From Dendrocalamus latiflorus (Eukaryota; Streptophyta; Magnoliopsida; Poales; Poaceae): 64,000 nucleotides of DNA. Below are positions 22,344 through 34,204 of the stretch, piece by piece. The notes beneath the pieces were generated by a model that was not told the origin of the DNA, made no database searches, and saw only the letters and a list, made by a program, of their open reading frames with translations. Made by a program: the position numbers and the translations under genes. Within the stretch, counting starts at the first letter, position 1. Every line of letters begins with the position of its first letter. Where the stretch lies: assembly GCA_017311315.1 (NCBI GenBank), contig CM029620.1, positions 3,148,056-3,212,055 of the forward strand, written 5' to 3'.

Positions 22344-24095
22344 TCAACCATGTAGGTATCTAATACCCATTGCCCTAGTGTGAGCCTCATGCTTTGGCTG
22401 GGGAAGCGGCTTTGTCAACGGATCTGCAATGTTCAAATCCGTTTGTACTTTGCATATCTTCACATCGCCTCTCTCCACAATCTCGCGGATGAGATGAAAT
22501 CGCCGTAGAATGTGCTTGGACTTCTAGTGCGATCTAGGCTCCTTGGCTTGCGCAATGGCCCCACTATTGTCACAGTAGAGGTCCATTGGGCTGGAGGCAC
22601 TAGCCACCACACCAAGCTCAGAAACAAATTTCTTGATCCAAACAGCCTCTTTAGTAGCTTCAGAAGCTGCTATGTACTCGGCTTCTGTTGTAGAATCAGT
22701 AACCGTCTCCTGCTTGGAACTCTTCCAGCTCACCGCACCGCCGTTCAGGCAGAACACAAATCCAGATTGTGATCTGAAATCGTCTTTGTCAGTTTGGAAG
22801 CTAGCATCGGTGTAACCATTTACAACGAGCTCTTCCTCACCCCCATAGACGAGGAACACATCTTTAGTTCTTCTCAAGTACTTCAAGATGTTCTTTACGG
22901 CAATCCAGTGACTTTCACCTGGATCTGATTGGTATCTACTTGTAGCACTTAAAGCATACGAGACATCTGGATGTGTACAAAGCATGGCACACATAATGGA
23001 CCCCATAGCTGAAGCATATGGAATCGCATTCATTTTATCCCGCTCATCAGGTGTACTAGGACACTGACTCTTGCTAAGATTTATACCATGTGACATAGGT
23101 AGGAAGCCTTTCTTGGAATCCTGCATGTTGAACCTTTTCAACACCTTGTCAATGTACATATCTTGGCTTAATCCAATTAGCCTTCTTGATCTATCCCTAT
23201 AGATCTTGATGCCCAGAATATATGCCGCCTCTCCTAAGTCTTTCATAGAGAAACTATTTTTCAATGAAGACTTAACAGATTCGAGCATAGGAATGTCATT
23301 TCCGATCAGTAATATGTCATCCACATATAAGACCAGAAAACACGAGTGCGCTCCCACTAGCCTTTTTGTAAACACAAGGTTCTTCTTCGTTCTTGATGAA
23401 ACCAAACCCTTTGATTACTTCATAAAAACGAATGTTCCAACTCCGAGATGCCTGCTTCAATCCATAAATGGATCTTTGCAGCTTGCATATCTTTCCAACT
23501 GATTGCGGATCGACAAAACCCGTGGGCTGTGTCATGTACACATCCTCACTCAGATTTCCATTAAGGAAAGCTGTTTTGACATCCATTTGCCATATTTCAT
23601 AGTCGAAATATGCAGCGATCGCTAGAATGATCCGAATAGACTTTAGCATTGCGACGGGCGAAAAAGTTTCATCATAATCAACACCTTGAATTTGTTTGAA
23701 ACCTTTGGCCACCAATCGCGCTTTATAGATGTGAACATTTCCATCTATGTCTATCTTTTTCTTGAAAATCCATTTGCACTCAATGGTTTTAACACCATCG
23801 GTGGATCAACCAAGTTCCAAACATGATTACTGTGCATGGATTCAATTTCGGATCTCATGGCTTCGAGCCATTTCTCAGAGTCTGGTCCCACCATCGCTTC
23901 TTCATAGGTCTTAGGCTCATCGTTGTCTAACAACAATATGTCCCGTTGTTGAGTAGTCAAGAACATGTACCTCTCAGGTGCACGACGTGACCTCTCTGAC
24001 CTACGTGGTGCCGTTGTGTCCACAACAGGTTCTTCAATAGTTTGTTCATCCTGTTGTGGTTCTGTAGGAGCTGAAACGTTTTCAGGTGTTTCTCA
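22344..24095 (-). pseudogene. pol: Copia pol: reverse transcriptase and RNase H (broken)
   Basis: The RT part shows IWQMDVKTAFLNGNL and the Y-V-D-D-I-L-L-I catalytic motif. The RNase H part shows the VNGYTDASFQ and S-T-T-E-A-E-Y segments typical of copia. Compared with the related open copy at 45607-47839, this one has a TAG at 22524-22526, one extra base in the run at 23337-23340 just before the catalytic motif, a one-base loss near 23803, and a TGA at 24093-24095. The open pieces are 22524-23405, 23317-23715 and 23751-24023. The natural end is the TGA at 22344-22346. It cannot yield a full polyprotein. Confidence 0.9.
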
Positions 24096-25676
24096 AATTT
24101 CTTCAAGTTGCACCGTGCTCCCACTATCCCTTCTTGAGAGAAACTCTTTCTCTAAGAAGACACCATGCCGGGCGACAAACACTTTGCCTTCTCCTTGATT
24201 ATAGAAGTAATATCCTTTTGTTTCCTTAGGATACCCGATAAAGAAGCATTTATCAGATTTAGGAGTGAGCTTATCAGATTGTAAACGTTTTACATAAGCC
24301 TCACATCCCCAAATCTTAAGAAAAGACAAGCTGGGACGTTGTCCTGTCCACATCTCATATGGTGTCTTTTCTACTGATTTTGATGGAACCCTGTTTAGTG
24401 TGAAAGCGGCTGTTTCAAGAGCGTACCCCCAAAAGGACAACGGAAGATCAGTTTGGCTCATCATGGAGCGCACCATATCTAATAAGGTGCGATTTCTCTG
24501 TTCAGATACCCCATTCCATTGAGGTGTTCCTGGCGGAGTCAATTGTGGAACAATTCCACAATCCTTCAGATGATTGCCAAACTCATGGCTCAAATACTCG
24601 CCTCCACGATCAGATCGTAGAAACTTGATTGTCTTGCCTAAATGATTTTGCACTTCATTTTGGAATTCTTTGAACTTTTCAAAGGATTCAGACTTATGCT
24701 TCATGAGGTAGATATACCCATATCTACTAAAGTCATCAGTAAAAGTTATGAAGTACTGAAAATCACCTCTGGCTGTTGAGCTCATTGGTCCACATACATC
24801 AGAATGTACGAGTGCCAATAAGTCACTTGCCCGTTCACCTTGACCGGTGAAAGGTGCCTTTGTCATCTTGCCAAGTAAACAAGATTCGCATGTCTCAAAT
24901 GATTCAAAATCAAATGAGTGCAGAATACCATCTCTATGGAGCTTCTCCATGCGTTTCTCATTTATGTGACCTAAGCGACAGTGCCAAATAAACGTGGGAT
25001 TCAAATCATTCGAACGTTGCCTCTTTGCATTAATGTTATAGACCGGTGACTCTTCAAGAGTAAGAACATATAACTCATTCACCAATGGAGTATGACAATA
25101 GAACATATCTTTGAAATAAAGAGAACAACCATTGTTCATAGATCTAAAGTCATAACCTTCTGCTTGCAAACATGAAGCAGAAATAATGTTCTTGGAAAGA
25201 GATGGAACACAATAACAATTATTCAATTCCAAAACTAATCCTGAAGGTAAAGACAATGGCATGGTGCCAACAGCCACCGCAGCAACTTTTGCTCCATTGC
25301 CAACGCGAAGATCCACTTCGCTCCTCCTCAAACTTCTACTTCTTCTTAGCCCCTGCAACGATTTGCAAATGTGAGCAACCGATCCGGTATCAAATACCCA
25401 AGAATCAATGGATGAAGTAGCAAGATTGATCTCTATAACATTTATACCTGGAGAGGAAGTCGTACTTCCCTTCTTCTTCTCAAGATCCTCCAAGTACTTT
25501 GGGCAGTTCCTTTTCCAATGACCTGATTGCTTACAGTAGTAACAATCTGCATTAGGAGTAGCGCCCTTCTTGACTTGCTTGGCCTTAGAACTGCTCGTGA
25601 TCTCATCGGGAGCTAACTTTCTTTTGACCGCACCTTTCTTGACATTGGGCTTGCCCTTGCCTTTCTGCATCATCAT
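24093..25676 (-). pseudogene. pol: Copia zinc knuckle, protease and integrase
   Basis: A 527-residue open segment. It contains a CX2CX4HX4C knuckle (CYYCKQSGHWKRNC), an aspartic protease site (WVFDTGSVAHIC), the integrase zinc-binding region (HCRLGHINEKRM followed by CESC) and the integrase core with the first D in HSDVCGP, the second in RSDRGGEY and E in NGVSEQRN. Together these cut the polyprotein and insert the cDNA. The segment is open because no stop has arisen within it, but it is cut off from gag upstream by a frameshift and from RT downstream by the TGA at 24093-24095. Confidence 0.9.
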
Positions 25677-26229
25677 CCATGTTGTTCATGTGATAGTTCA
25701 GTATGAATGGCTCAAAGCTCGGGGGGAGCGACTAGAGAATCACATCAGTAGCCAACTCTTGGCTAAGGGGAAAACCAAGCTTTTCCAGACTCTCAATGTA
25801 GCCAATCATCTTAATCACATGAGGGCTGACGGGATTCCCTTCTGCAAGCCTGCACGCAAACAAGGACTTTGAAGTGTTGAACCTCTCAGCCCTTGCTTGG
25901 TTCTCAAACATACCACGCAACCCCACAATGAAATTGTAGGCATCTGTGTTCTCATATTGCTTCTGAAGCTCAGAGGACATTGTGGCAAGCATGAGACAGC
26001 TCACATGAAGGCAACCATTCGTTTGCTTCTCATAAGCTCTCCGTGCAGCCGCAGTAGCATTATCAGGCAAGTCATCAGGATAAGGAGACTCAAGGACATA
26101 CTCCTTGCGCTCTTGCTTGAGAACAATTCTCAAGTTGTGATACCAATCCATAAAGTTTGTTCCATTGAGTTTTTCTTTCTCAAGAATAGATCGCAAATTA
26201 AAAGAACTGGATGCGGCATTAGTTGACAT
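25677..26229 (-). pseudogene. gag: Copia gag, N-terminal capsid part
   Basis: The start codon at 26229-26227 opens a 165-residue segment with wording typical of Angela/BARE gag (LEKEKLNGTNFMDWYHNLR, then LKQERKEYVLE). A TAG at 25732-25734 ends it. The frame then resumes for about 17 codons before a frameshift near 25680, where the segment usually linking the capsid region to the basic zinc-knuckle region appears to be missing. Gag forms the particle shell. The start was chosen because it precedes the conserved N-terminal motif closely and follows a long leader. Confidence 0.85.
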
Positions 26230-27654
26230 GATCTACAACAAAGAATATGCAAAGTTTAGCACTATGTTTATGTTAATCTTTTATTAAACTATTTAACAAA
26301 AGACTCCCACTATGTGTTTTGCAACAAAACTCCCTCTAAGTTACATAGTGGGTCAAGATCCTCATTTCACTAATTCCTAGTGAGCTTTGGCATCACGGCT
26401 AGAAAACTAGTGACATGGGTAAGCAACACCTTGCTAAGCACATCCCTATGTGACTCTTGCTTGTTGGGTGACATCAATATGCCCCGGCCCCAACCTATGC
26501 CCCAAGGTCCAAAACTGTTTTGATAACCTTGTTAAGTAAACCAAATGCTTCCGCATGTAGATGTCCGACATCTACCCCAAATAATGATGATAACCGACAG
26601 CACTCTACTTTGGTAGACCTACCATGCGGTGATCATTATCTTTTGGTGCAACATATGGAAGGGCATGAACACCTAATTTTATGAGGGATTCTATCCTACC
26701 AAAGCAACATATCACAAAAACATTGCATAAGAATAAGATAGATAATATCACAGATAAACACATTTAACTGTGAAGTAGTATTGCCCAAAAAATGGTGATC
26801 TCCATCTCCATGTAGGTGTAGACGATCTCCATCCTCCACATCGCTCCTTTAGGCCACCATGCTTCAAAGCTTGTAACCTCAAAACTAGGCTACTACCTAT
26901 AATAGCTAGAAATCAAAGATTACAAAGATAGATTCAAGCATTAAGGTTGACACGCAGGTCGTTAAATACAATATAGACAGCTAACAATAGCTGAAATAAT
27001 CATGACACGCAGGCCATGAACGAATGTTACATGCATCACATACATCTCATACATTCCAATAAGATATAGGGCCATACTATTCACATCATTCTCTGCAAAA
27101 ACAAGTTAGACGTAGAATCGTATTCTACCTAACGATGTGAACCCAGGACGCTATACAAGGTGGGTACGCACGGTGGTTTTCAGGGCAGCGCCCTGAACAC
27201 CCTACGAAATTTACATATCCAATCTATGAAATCGCAATGGAAAAACTATTCGGCACAACCACCTTATGCCGATCCGAGACATTCTCTAGGAAGCTAGTTT
27301 TTCCACTGGGCCGAGGCCATTAGATCCGTAACCTACTAGTATTCGACATAACCACCTTATGCCGATTCGAGACATTCTCTAGGACACTAGTTTTTTTCAT
27401 TGGCCCAAGGCTATCAGATTAATATCCTACTAGTATTCAACATAACCACCTTATGCCGATCCGAGACAATCTCTAGGGCACTAGTAGTAATACAATCTGC
27501 GCCTCATCTAACCCCGATTCACCGATTGATCTCATCAACCCGTGCTACCATCGATTCATCACATGAACCGATTGATCTAGACTGTAATAGATCCAATCTA
27601 CTACAACCGCATATCAACATATGCGCTGATCCAGATCGCAAACTAAGCAAGATG
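26230..27654 (-). other. Copia 5' leader
   Basis: A 1.4-kb untranslated leader between the primer-binding site and gag. At about 27251-27490 it contains three diverged copies of a ~94-bp direct repeat (core 'aaccaccttatgccgatccg'). No gene is seen. Confidence 0.7.
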
Positions 27655-27666
27655 GCTCTGATACCA
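27655..27666 (-). other. Primer-binding site of Copia element
   Basis: TGGTATCAGAGC on the minus strand, the standard complement of initiator Met tRNA 3' end, one base away from the 5' LTR. Confidence 0.93.
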
Positions 27667-27667
27667 T

Positions 27668-29089
27668 TGAAGGAACGCGCGTAGGCTATGATAGCAGAAA
27701 ATAAAAATTTCTACCGCGCACACCAGGACATCATGCTAAGGAGGGATCATAGATCGTTACCACTAGACGCGCAGCGCAGCGGAAGAAGAGTTGGAGAAGC
27801 CGATCCAACCACGCGCGTCGAGGTAGTAGTGGAAGTAGCCGATCGTCCCGAACAGATCGTCTCCTCCATGCGATCAACCACACCGCGAACAGATCCAATC
27901 TGTAGATTGTTGATGCCGATCAACGCCGCAACGAGCAGCGCCTCCACTGGTATCCACACGTCCGGAGCTGGAACGCCGATCGCGAGTGTACCAGCACTCG
28001 CGAGCGGCTAGGGTTTGGCTCGGGAGGTGGCGGCTAGGGTTTTGCTCGGGAGGAACAGAAGTGTATATCCCTCAGCCCCCCCCCCCCCCCCCGCCTCCAT
28101 ATATATAGACCTCCTCACTTGGGTCTCGTGGACCGAGGCCCAATAGGAGTCTATCCGGATCTCTATCCGAATTGAGCCCACATCCGAATCACATTCGAAT
28201 TAGTGTTCCAACCCGTTAAGTGTGCGACCCTGTAGGTTCACGTATACTTGGTCGCTACCCGGAAACGCCTTTCCGGTCACCCTGTTAATAGCGGCCTCTA
28301 GCAAGACATATTAACCCCAAAGTATACGTAAAGATCATATCGGCTGAACCTGTAATGTTCTCATGTACGAATCCCTTTGCCTCACGATATAGATTAAGCT
28401 CAAGGCGAGACCTGTGTCATCCTCTTAATAGCTCAATCACTCTCTCGATTCCGTGATGGATTATAAACTTGTGATCGACTCCTCAATCACATTGGCATGG
28501 CCATGCACTTTCATAATCCATTACATCGAGGGGCCTAGAGATATCTCTCCCATAAGGAGGGGCAAATTCTATCTTGATCATTCACATCCCACTACATGTT
28601 TCATAGCAAACCCGAAGACTACTTTTATGACTACCCAGTTACGGAGTAGTGGTTAGTAGTCCCAAAATAGGCTACTACGCATGTTGGGAACCATGATGAT
28701 CTCAAGTCTAAGGATTCTACATAAACACTACTTGAGACCAACTAATGACACATGGAATCTCTGCAGTGTCTCATGGCGGGTCTATCCAACATATGTTCAC
28801 TAACACATGTCCATATTATTGATTTGGTATCTCCATACCATGATCCATGAGACATGATCATCAATCAATACATATGCTGATCTTTGAATCATATTTGTTC
28901 CTCATATGATATATAATCAGAGATCATTTAGAAATAGCAACATTTTGACATTAAGAGTCTCATGAATAAGTCACATACTCATTGATCAATAATGATAATG
29001 TCTATTTCAAGGAACAAACTAATGCATCATAAACATAGTATGTGATATATATAACATCTCCATGTTGCCTCTAGGGCATATCACTAACA
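27668..29089 (-). mobile_element. 5' LTR of the minus-strand Copia element
   Basis: 1,422 bp, ending TGAAGGAACG at 27668 on the plus strand. A longer C run near 28077-28092 accounts for most of the length difference from the 3' LTR. Confidence 0.9.
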
Positions 29090-29912
29090 GTGTAGATGCG
29101 ATGTAGCTCATTTTGGCATGCGTTTCGAATCCGTCCAACTTGGTGCGAAACTTAACTCAATGACGGGTACCATTGGACAGTACAAACTTTAGGGGCACAA
29201 AATCAATGAACGAAATGAAACTGAGTGCCAATACCTCGTATGGAGCTCATATACGCCCTAGCTCATTTTGGCAAGCATTTCAAATCCGTCCGAGTCAGTG
29301 TGACAGTTTCCTCCACGTGGGTTCCATCTGAAACTAGAAATTCCATACGTACAAAATCAAGGCATGAAATGAAACTGAGTGCCAAACACCCCAATGGAGT
29401 TCATATGCACCCTAGCTCATTTTGGCATGCATTTCGAATCCGTTTGAGTCGGTGTGAAACTTTGTCCATGACAGGGTCCATTGGGCAATACAAACTGCCT
29501 GCACAGAAAATCGAGCAACGTAATGAAACAACGTGCCAACATCCTGAATGGAATTCATATGTGCCCTAGCTCATTTTAGCTTGCATCTTGAATCCGTCCG
29601 AGTCGGTGTAAAACTTCTTTCCACAGTGCGTTGCTACAAACACAATTCGAATGAAATCTCGGCACAAAATGAAATTGAGTTCCAAACACTACGAACAGAG
29701 TTCATCTATGCTCTATTTTATTTTGGCAGGTATATCGAATCCGTCCGAGTTGATGTGAAACTTTCCTCGATGACGGGTTTCATTGGGTAGGACGAACTCC
29801 ATGAGCACAAATCGATGAACGGAATGAAACTGAGTGCCAAACACCTTGAATGGAGTTTATGTACACCTTAGGTCATTTTGGCATGCATTTTGAATACGTC
29901 CGAGTTGGCGTG
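29090..29912 (+). repeat. Satellite array segment 3
   Basis: Begins at the sixth monomer of the higher-order repeat (marker position 775 of 2,288) and runs in phase to the GCGTG target site of the chromovirus. The preceding segment ended at position about 459, so about 316 bp (two monomers) are absent across the Copia element. Confidence 0.95.
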
Positions 29913-32900
29913 TGTAACATCCCAAAAATTTTATTTGGCTTTTATTGATTTTCTGGAGTTTATTTGCATATATCTGGATTTTAATTCAAAATCTAAAGCA
30001 AGAAAATGTATTTAAAATATTTTATTAAAGCCAAAAAAAAAGTTTAGTTTCATTTTCCTAACCTTCCCTAATGTTTAGTTAATTTTTGAGAATTTTCTGG
30101 AATTAAAAATCAATTTCAAAGGTTAAAAAATATTTTATAAAATTATTAAATGCCAGTCTGAAATTAAAAATATTTTTCCTAAGTCTAAAATGCCTCCAGG
30201 AATTATTATGAATTTTCCTAAAATTTTTAGGCTTAAAATACTAATTTTTAAGTGTTTATAAAGTTATCTAGCATTTGTGGAAATTAAAACGAATTTTAAA
30301 AGCCAAAAACCCCTCGGGCTGACACGTGGCGCAACCAGATCGCATCCGCCCCACCGCCCGATCTAATCTGGGCCCTCCGTGGCCACTTACCCCTTCGGTT
30401 GGGATCCAACGGCCCGATCTCCTTCGTGCGCACGTGGCTCAAATCCGGCCGTCCGCCCTCTCCTCTCTCCTCTCTCTCACGCCGACAGCCGGGGCCGCAC
30501 CCTTTCTTCCTCCTCCCCTTCTTCCCCAACCGGCCGGCCTCCATTAACACCCCCACCCGAGCTTTAAAATCTTCAGTTACTCCTTCCCTCGGCCGGCAAA
30601 TGAAGCCATTAATGGCCCTTAAGCCTCCGCTCTAGTAACCGCCCCACCTCCGCCCGTTTCCCGTCGGCTTAAAGCCCTCTCGCCGTTATGCGGCCGTTTC
30701 TAAAGTCCTTAACTCCGGCGAGCCCGTTACCTCCTTCCCCGCCCTATAAAGCTCTTCCCCCCGATCCCATCCTTCCCTCCTTTGCCTCCCCCGTGCGCCG
30801 CCACCTCTTTCCCCCTCCTTCCCGAGCCGAATCGGCCCCCGAATCGTGCAATCCGTCCGCCGCCTGTGCGAGCTCCGGCGAGAAATCACCGTCGCTCCGG
30901 TCCCTCCCGCGCCTCGCTGTTGACGTCTTCACGACCCCCGTGCGTCGGCGACCATCTTCCCCCTCTCCGTCGAGCGACGCCGCCACCGGAGCCCCGTCGA
31001 CGCCGAAGACCCATGCGCCGCCGCCGCCAACCTCGCCGCCGACCCCTTTCCCGCACCTCTCGGACCCCGTACGCAGGTGAGCCCGAACCCTCACCTCCCC
31101 CTCTTGCCGTTGCGCAACACCGCCGCCGCCGCCTGGCGCCGGAGCGCCGGCGAGCCGCACCGCCCGTCGCCGCCTTCGGCCGGCGCCGCCCCGTCAGCAC
31201 GCGCGCCCGCGTGGCAGGCCGCGTGGCGCCACGTGGTCGCCCCGTCAGCGCCTGGCCGCCACCTCCTCCTTGGGCCACGTCGGCCATGGATCGAGCCCAC
31301 GGTGGACCAAGCCGACCCGTGAACCTAGTCCACCATGAACCGGCCCCACTTGTCAGAGAGATAAACCCTTTTTCAGTATAAAAATAATTCATACTGAAAA
31401 ATAAAATAGATGCTGACGTCATAATTGGAATTTTCAGTAGAAAAATAATGCAGAAAACTAGTCTTTTTCTTTTTCTTTAGATTTAAACTTCCGAAGGCCA
31501 TAGCTTATTCATTTTAACTCCGATTTAACTTGTTCAAATTTCTAAATTTTTCTAAAATCCTAAGCTACCCATTTCTGGACTCTTTTTGAATTTTTGGATT
31601 TTATTTGAATTTTGTTTGAATTTTCTTTTGGTTCTTCGCGTGTAGATTACGACGAATCCGGAGAGTATTTCTTCGACGAATCGCAGCAAGACTTCGAGCA
31701 AGGCAAGTTACACCTTTGACCAAGTTGATCCCAGTAATTTAAATTATTTATGTTGTTTTTAAATTAATATGCATGCGTACTTTTATTCAAACTAGTTCAA
31801 ATGTGATTTAAACTTTAGTTATGCCGAATTCCTTTGTGGATGGCCAATCTTGATATTGAACGAACATACCTTGTCACCATAGATGAAAACCTAGTTGGTA
31901 CATTAGTATTGACTAGAACATTTTATAGAATTGCTTAGCCATGCTTAGATTAATTTAGGTGGGAAGAATGGTTTCACACAAAATGATGGTTTATAAAATT
32001 TATTCTTGACTTTGGTGAGTCAAGAAAGTCTATGAAATTTTGATAAAATAAAATGTACAAAACCTGTTTTAGACTTAGGCATTGGTACGGTGGTGGGTGC
32101 TTGCTGGTAGGCCTAAGTTAAATTAAGGACCGGTCTGTGATCTACTAATACAAAGTCACACCGTACTACCACAAGTCTGGTATGGGACAGATCTGGCTAA
32201 GTAATTTGTGAAGTTCCATTTTAGTTTCGCTATAGGCTGAATGTGAGCGTGGCGTAGGCCATGAGAAGTCTCATATGGCACAAGAGGGGGTTCCAACATG
32301 TGGATTCATGTTGTGGTGAAACCTTAGTGGCGGCGTGGCTAATTTGGTAATGGAACATTGGAACAGCCTTATCATGATCTCCTCGGCCGCACACCTAAGG
32401 AAGTGTGTTAACCCGGTGGCAAAACAGGAGAACATGTCTTGTGGGTAAAGTTGTACACCTCTGCAGAGTAATAAACTATCCTGGATAGCCGTGTCCACGG
32501 TCAAGGACATGCTTAGTATGGTTTTTCACGGATTAGAATTTGGTTTTTATAAAATTTGGTTTATGGAAATTTGTTAATCTTTTGGAAAGATGGTCCGAGT
32601 GGGATACCCGTGGATAGGTTAGTGTCAGGTTGTTGCCTGCACTAACGTTATTATTTTGTTAAATCTTGTTATTGTATCAAATTCAGCTTTTGCACTTACG
32701 TTATTGTATTTAGTTCAATAATGCTGTTTATGCAAATGAACCATATTATGCTTTCCTTTGTAATCCCTTATGCATGCATCAAATCTGTTATATCTCCTGG
32801 TGTAACTTGTGGAGTACTTTATGTGCTCACCTTGCTATAAACAATGTTGCCAGAGGACGACGACGTCGACTTTGTTGGGGATTGCGACGAATAGGCCACG

Positions 32901-33153
32901 TCTTACAGTCAATTCGCCTTGTGGGAAGGCAGGATGGGCTGCTCCTTTTATTTATCTTCCGCTATTTACTTTTATGTTTGGCCATGAAGCCACCTTATTG
33001 TAAACTTGGCCATAAGGCCCGTACTTTTGCTTTATAATAAAGTTTGGTTATCATGCATGATATGTATCACTGTTCAATCTGTGTGCACTAGCTTTTCCTG
33101 GGATAGTGCGAATAACACAGAGGGTTCTGGAGTTGTTGCTCCGGGTCCCGACA
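29913..33153 (+). mobile_element. 5' LTR of chromovirus
   Basis: 3,241 bp, from TGTAACATCCC to GGTCCCGACA. A TATA box candidate is at 30745-30750 and an AATAAA near 33036-33042. It contains about 58 bp near 30688-30745 that the 3' LTR lacks, and lacks about 55 bp that the 3' LTR has near 42525-42580. The GC-rich R/U5-like part (30310-31350) is open in several frames, but none resembles a known protein. Confidence 0.93.
30745..30750 (+). promoter_or_regulatory. TATA box candidate of chromovirus LTR
   Basis: TATAAA followed by a pyrimidine-rich stretch; conserved at 41165-41170 in the 3' LTR, where a deletion ends directly at it. Confidence 0.55.
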
Positions 33154-33157
33154 GAGA

Positions 33158-33169
33158 TGGTATCAGAGC
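33158..33169 (+). other. Primer-binding site of chromovirus
   Basis: TGGTATCAGAGC four bases after the 5' LTR, complementary to initiator Met tRNA. Confidence 0.93.
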
Positions 33170-33230
33170 ATGTTGACCCTAAGACGTGACCGTAGGTCGT
33201 ATAGAATGGCCAACCTTAAGGATTTATTTT

Positions 33231-33232
<2 letters not shown>

Positions 33233-33268
<36 letters not shown>
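33233..33268. repeat. (TA)n microsatellite in the leader
   Basis: About 17 TA dinucleotides between the primer-binding site and the upstream ORF of the chromovirus. Confidence 0.95.
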
Positions 33269-33270
<2 letters not shown>

Positions 33271-33399
33271 CGGAATATTTTGAAAATTCTTTTACATCTT
33301 ACCTCCTTCATTCCTTCACTCGTCTATTCTTTAAAAATAATAATAATAAATAAATATGCATAATTGATGACTAACTCCTTTACTTTTTCAAAATTGTAG

Positions 33400-33960
33400 A
33401 TGGCTGAACGTCCTACCAAAGTCACCCATGGAATCCTAGCTGGACACCTAGCCAACTGCCTTTGGGATCTTCTTCAAGAGTTGGGTGTTACGGCACGCCC
33501 CGTGTACCAGGGATATTTGGGAACCTATGGAGATCAAGAACGTTGGAGAGTGGAAGTGCTGATCTATGCCAACATGGGAGATGAAGAAGCCTGTCATACC
33601 TTTGATGCTCCTATACCTCGAGACACCTTCTTCAACGGGATCCAAGATGCAGCTCGTGAAGCAATTCGGCAGATGAGGGACATCTACGCCCAAGAGCTTC
33701 AACGCACCACATTCCGATACTTCCCCAGCAAGTACCCTGCCAGCTCCAGCAGTGTCTTCTCCTCAACAGAATTTGAGAGTAACCCTCGGCTCGTTCAGCA
33801 GGTGCAGTACACCAAGTCTTTGGACTACGTGTACCAAGACACCTTGAAGGAGTTGAGCCTCATGGCGCAGCGACTCCGCGCAGCAGAAGAAGAATTAGCT
33901 AAGTACCGCTTGGAAGATGAGGGTTCTTCTGTTACAGGACCACCCCCCAAAGAAGCTTAA
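33400..33960 (+). CDS. ORF upstream of gag in chromovirus (ORF0-like)
   Basis: An intact 186-codon frame from ATG at 33400 to TAA at 33958-33960, lying between the primer-binding site and gag. The N-terminal half is globular-looking, with motifs such as WDLLQELGV and ERWRVEVLIYANMGD. The C-terminal part (residues about 150-172, QDTLKELSLMAQRLRAAEEE) looks like a short coiled coil. An ORF in this place with no known function has been described in rice RIRE3/RIRE8-type gypsy elements (established knowledge). That this is the same family is inference. It is uninterrupted while gag-pol has three stops. No signal peptide or membrane segment is visible. Confidence 0.75.
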   Translation: MAERPTKVTHGILAGHLANCLWDLLQELGVTARPVYQGYLGTYGDQERWRVEVLIYANMGDEEACHTFDAPIPRDTFFNGIQDAAREAIRQMRDIYAQELQRTTFRYFPSKYPASSSSVFSSTEFESNPRLVQQVQYTKSLDYVYQDTLKELSLMAQRLRAAEEELAKYRLEDEGSSVTGPPPKEA

Positions 33961-34204
33961 AATCCAGCCTTCTACTAGTAGTAGCACCAGCCCATAGAAA
34001 CCATAGTTTAAGTTTAAAGTTATAGAACGATACTTGTGAGCTGTTATTCCTTTGTCAACAGCCACAAGGTTATATTCAATAAAATAATATGGTTGGTTGC
34101 TCCTTGAATTTTTGTTGTGTTTCTTGCTTTGTGGTGGGAATGTTACATAGACCTTCTCCTGGTTCTCTCTCTTTCTTTCCTCTAAATCTAGAAGAATCTG
34201 GCAG
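33961..34204. other. Spacer between upstream ORF and gag
   Basis: AT-rich, non-coding. It carries an AATAAAATAAT near 34079-34088, which might end the upstream ORF transcript; no gene is seen. Confidence 0.4.

Larger units (their letters stand above)
20911..29089 (-). mobile_element. Full-length Ty1/copia element, Angela/BARE-like
   Basis: The element has two LTRs (3' LTR 20911-22323, 5' LTR 27668-29089), a primer-binding site matching initiator Met tRNA, a long leader, gag, pol in copia order (protease, integrase, RT, RNase H) and a polypurine tract. The gag wording and the LTR start point to the Angela/BARE group, by recognition rather than a tree. Multiple stops and frameshifts inactivate it. 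Flanking pentamers are CGAAT and GTGTA, so there is no TSD, and two satellite monomers are missing between the flanks. This points to recombination between elements or a deletion at the site. Confidence 0.9.

Noticed and set aside
20911..29089. Assignment of the Copia element as a recent intact insertion
   Set aside because: It lacks a TSD and has at least three stops and several frameshifts compared with the related copy at 45607-47839.
30782..31381. 199-codon Arg/Pro-rich frame in the chromovirus LTR, also at 41202-41801
   Set aside because: It lies in GC-rich LTR sequence, is open in several frames on both strands, and shows no domain. Its presence in both LTRs simply reflects their identity.
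33161..33190. tRNA gene suggested by the TGGTATCAGAGC words near LTR ends
   Set aside because: Only the 12-base primer-binding complement is present; there is no cloverleaf.
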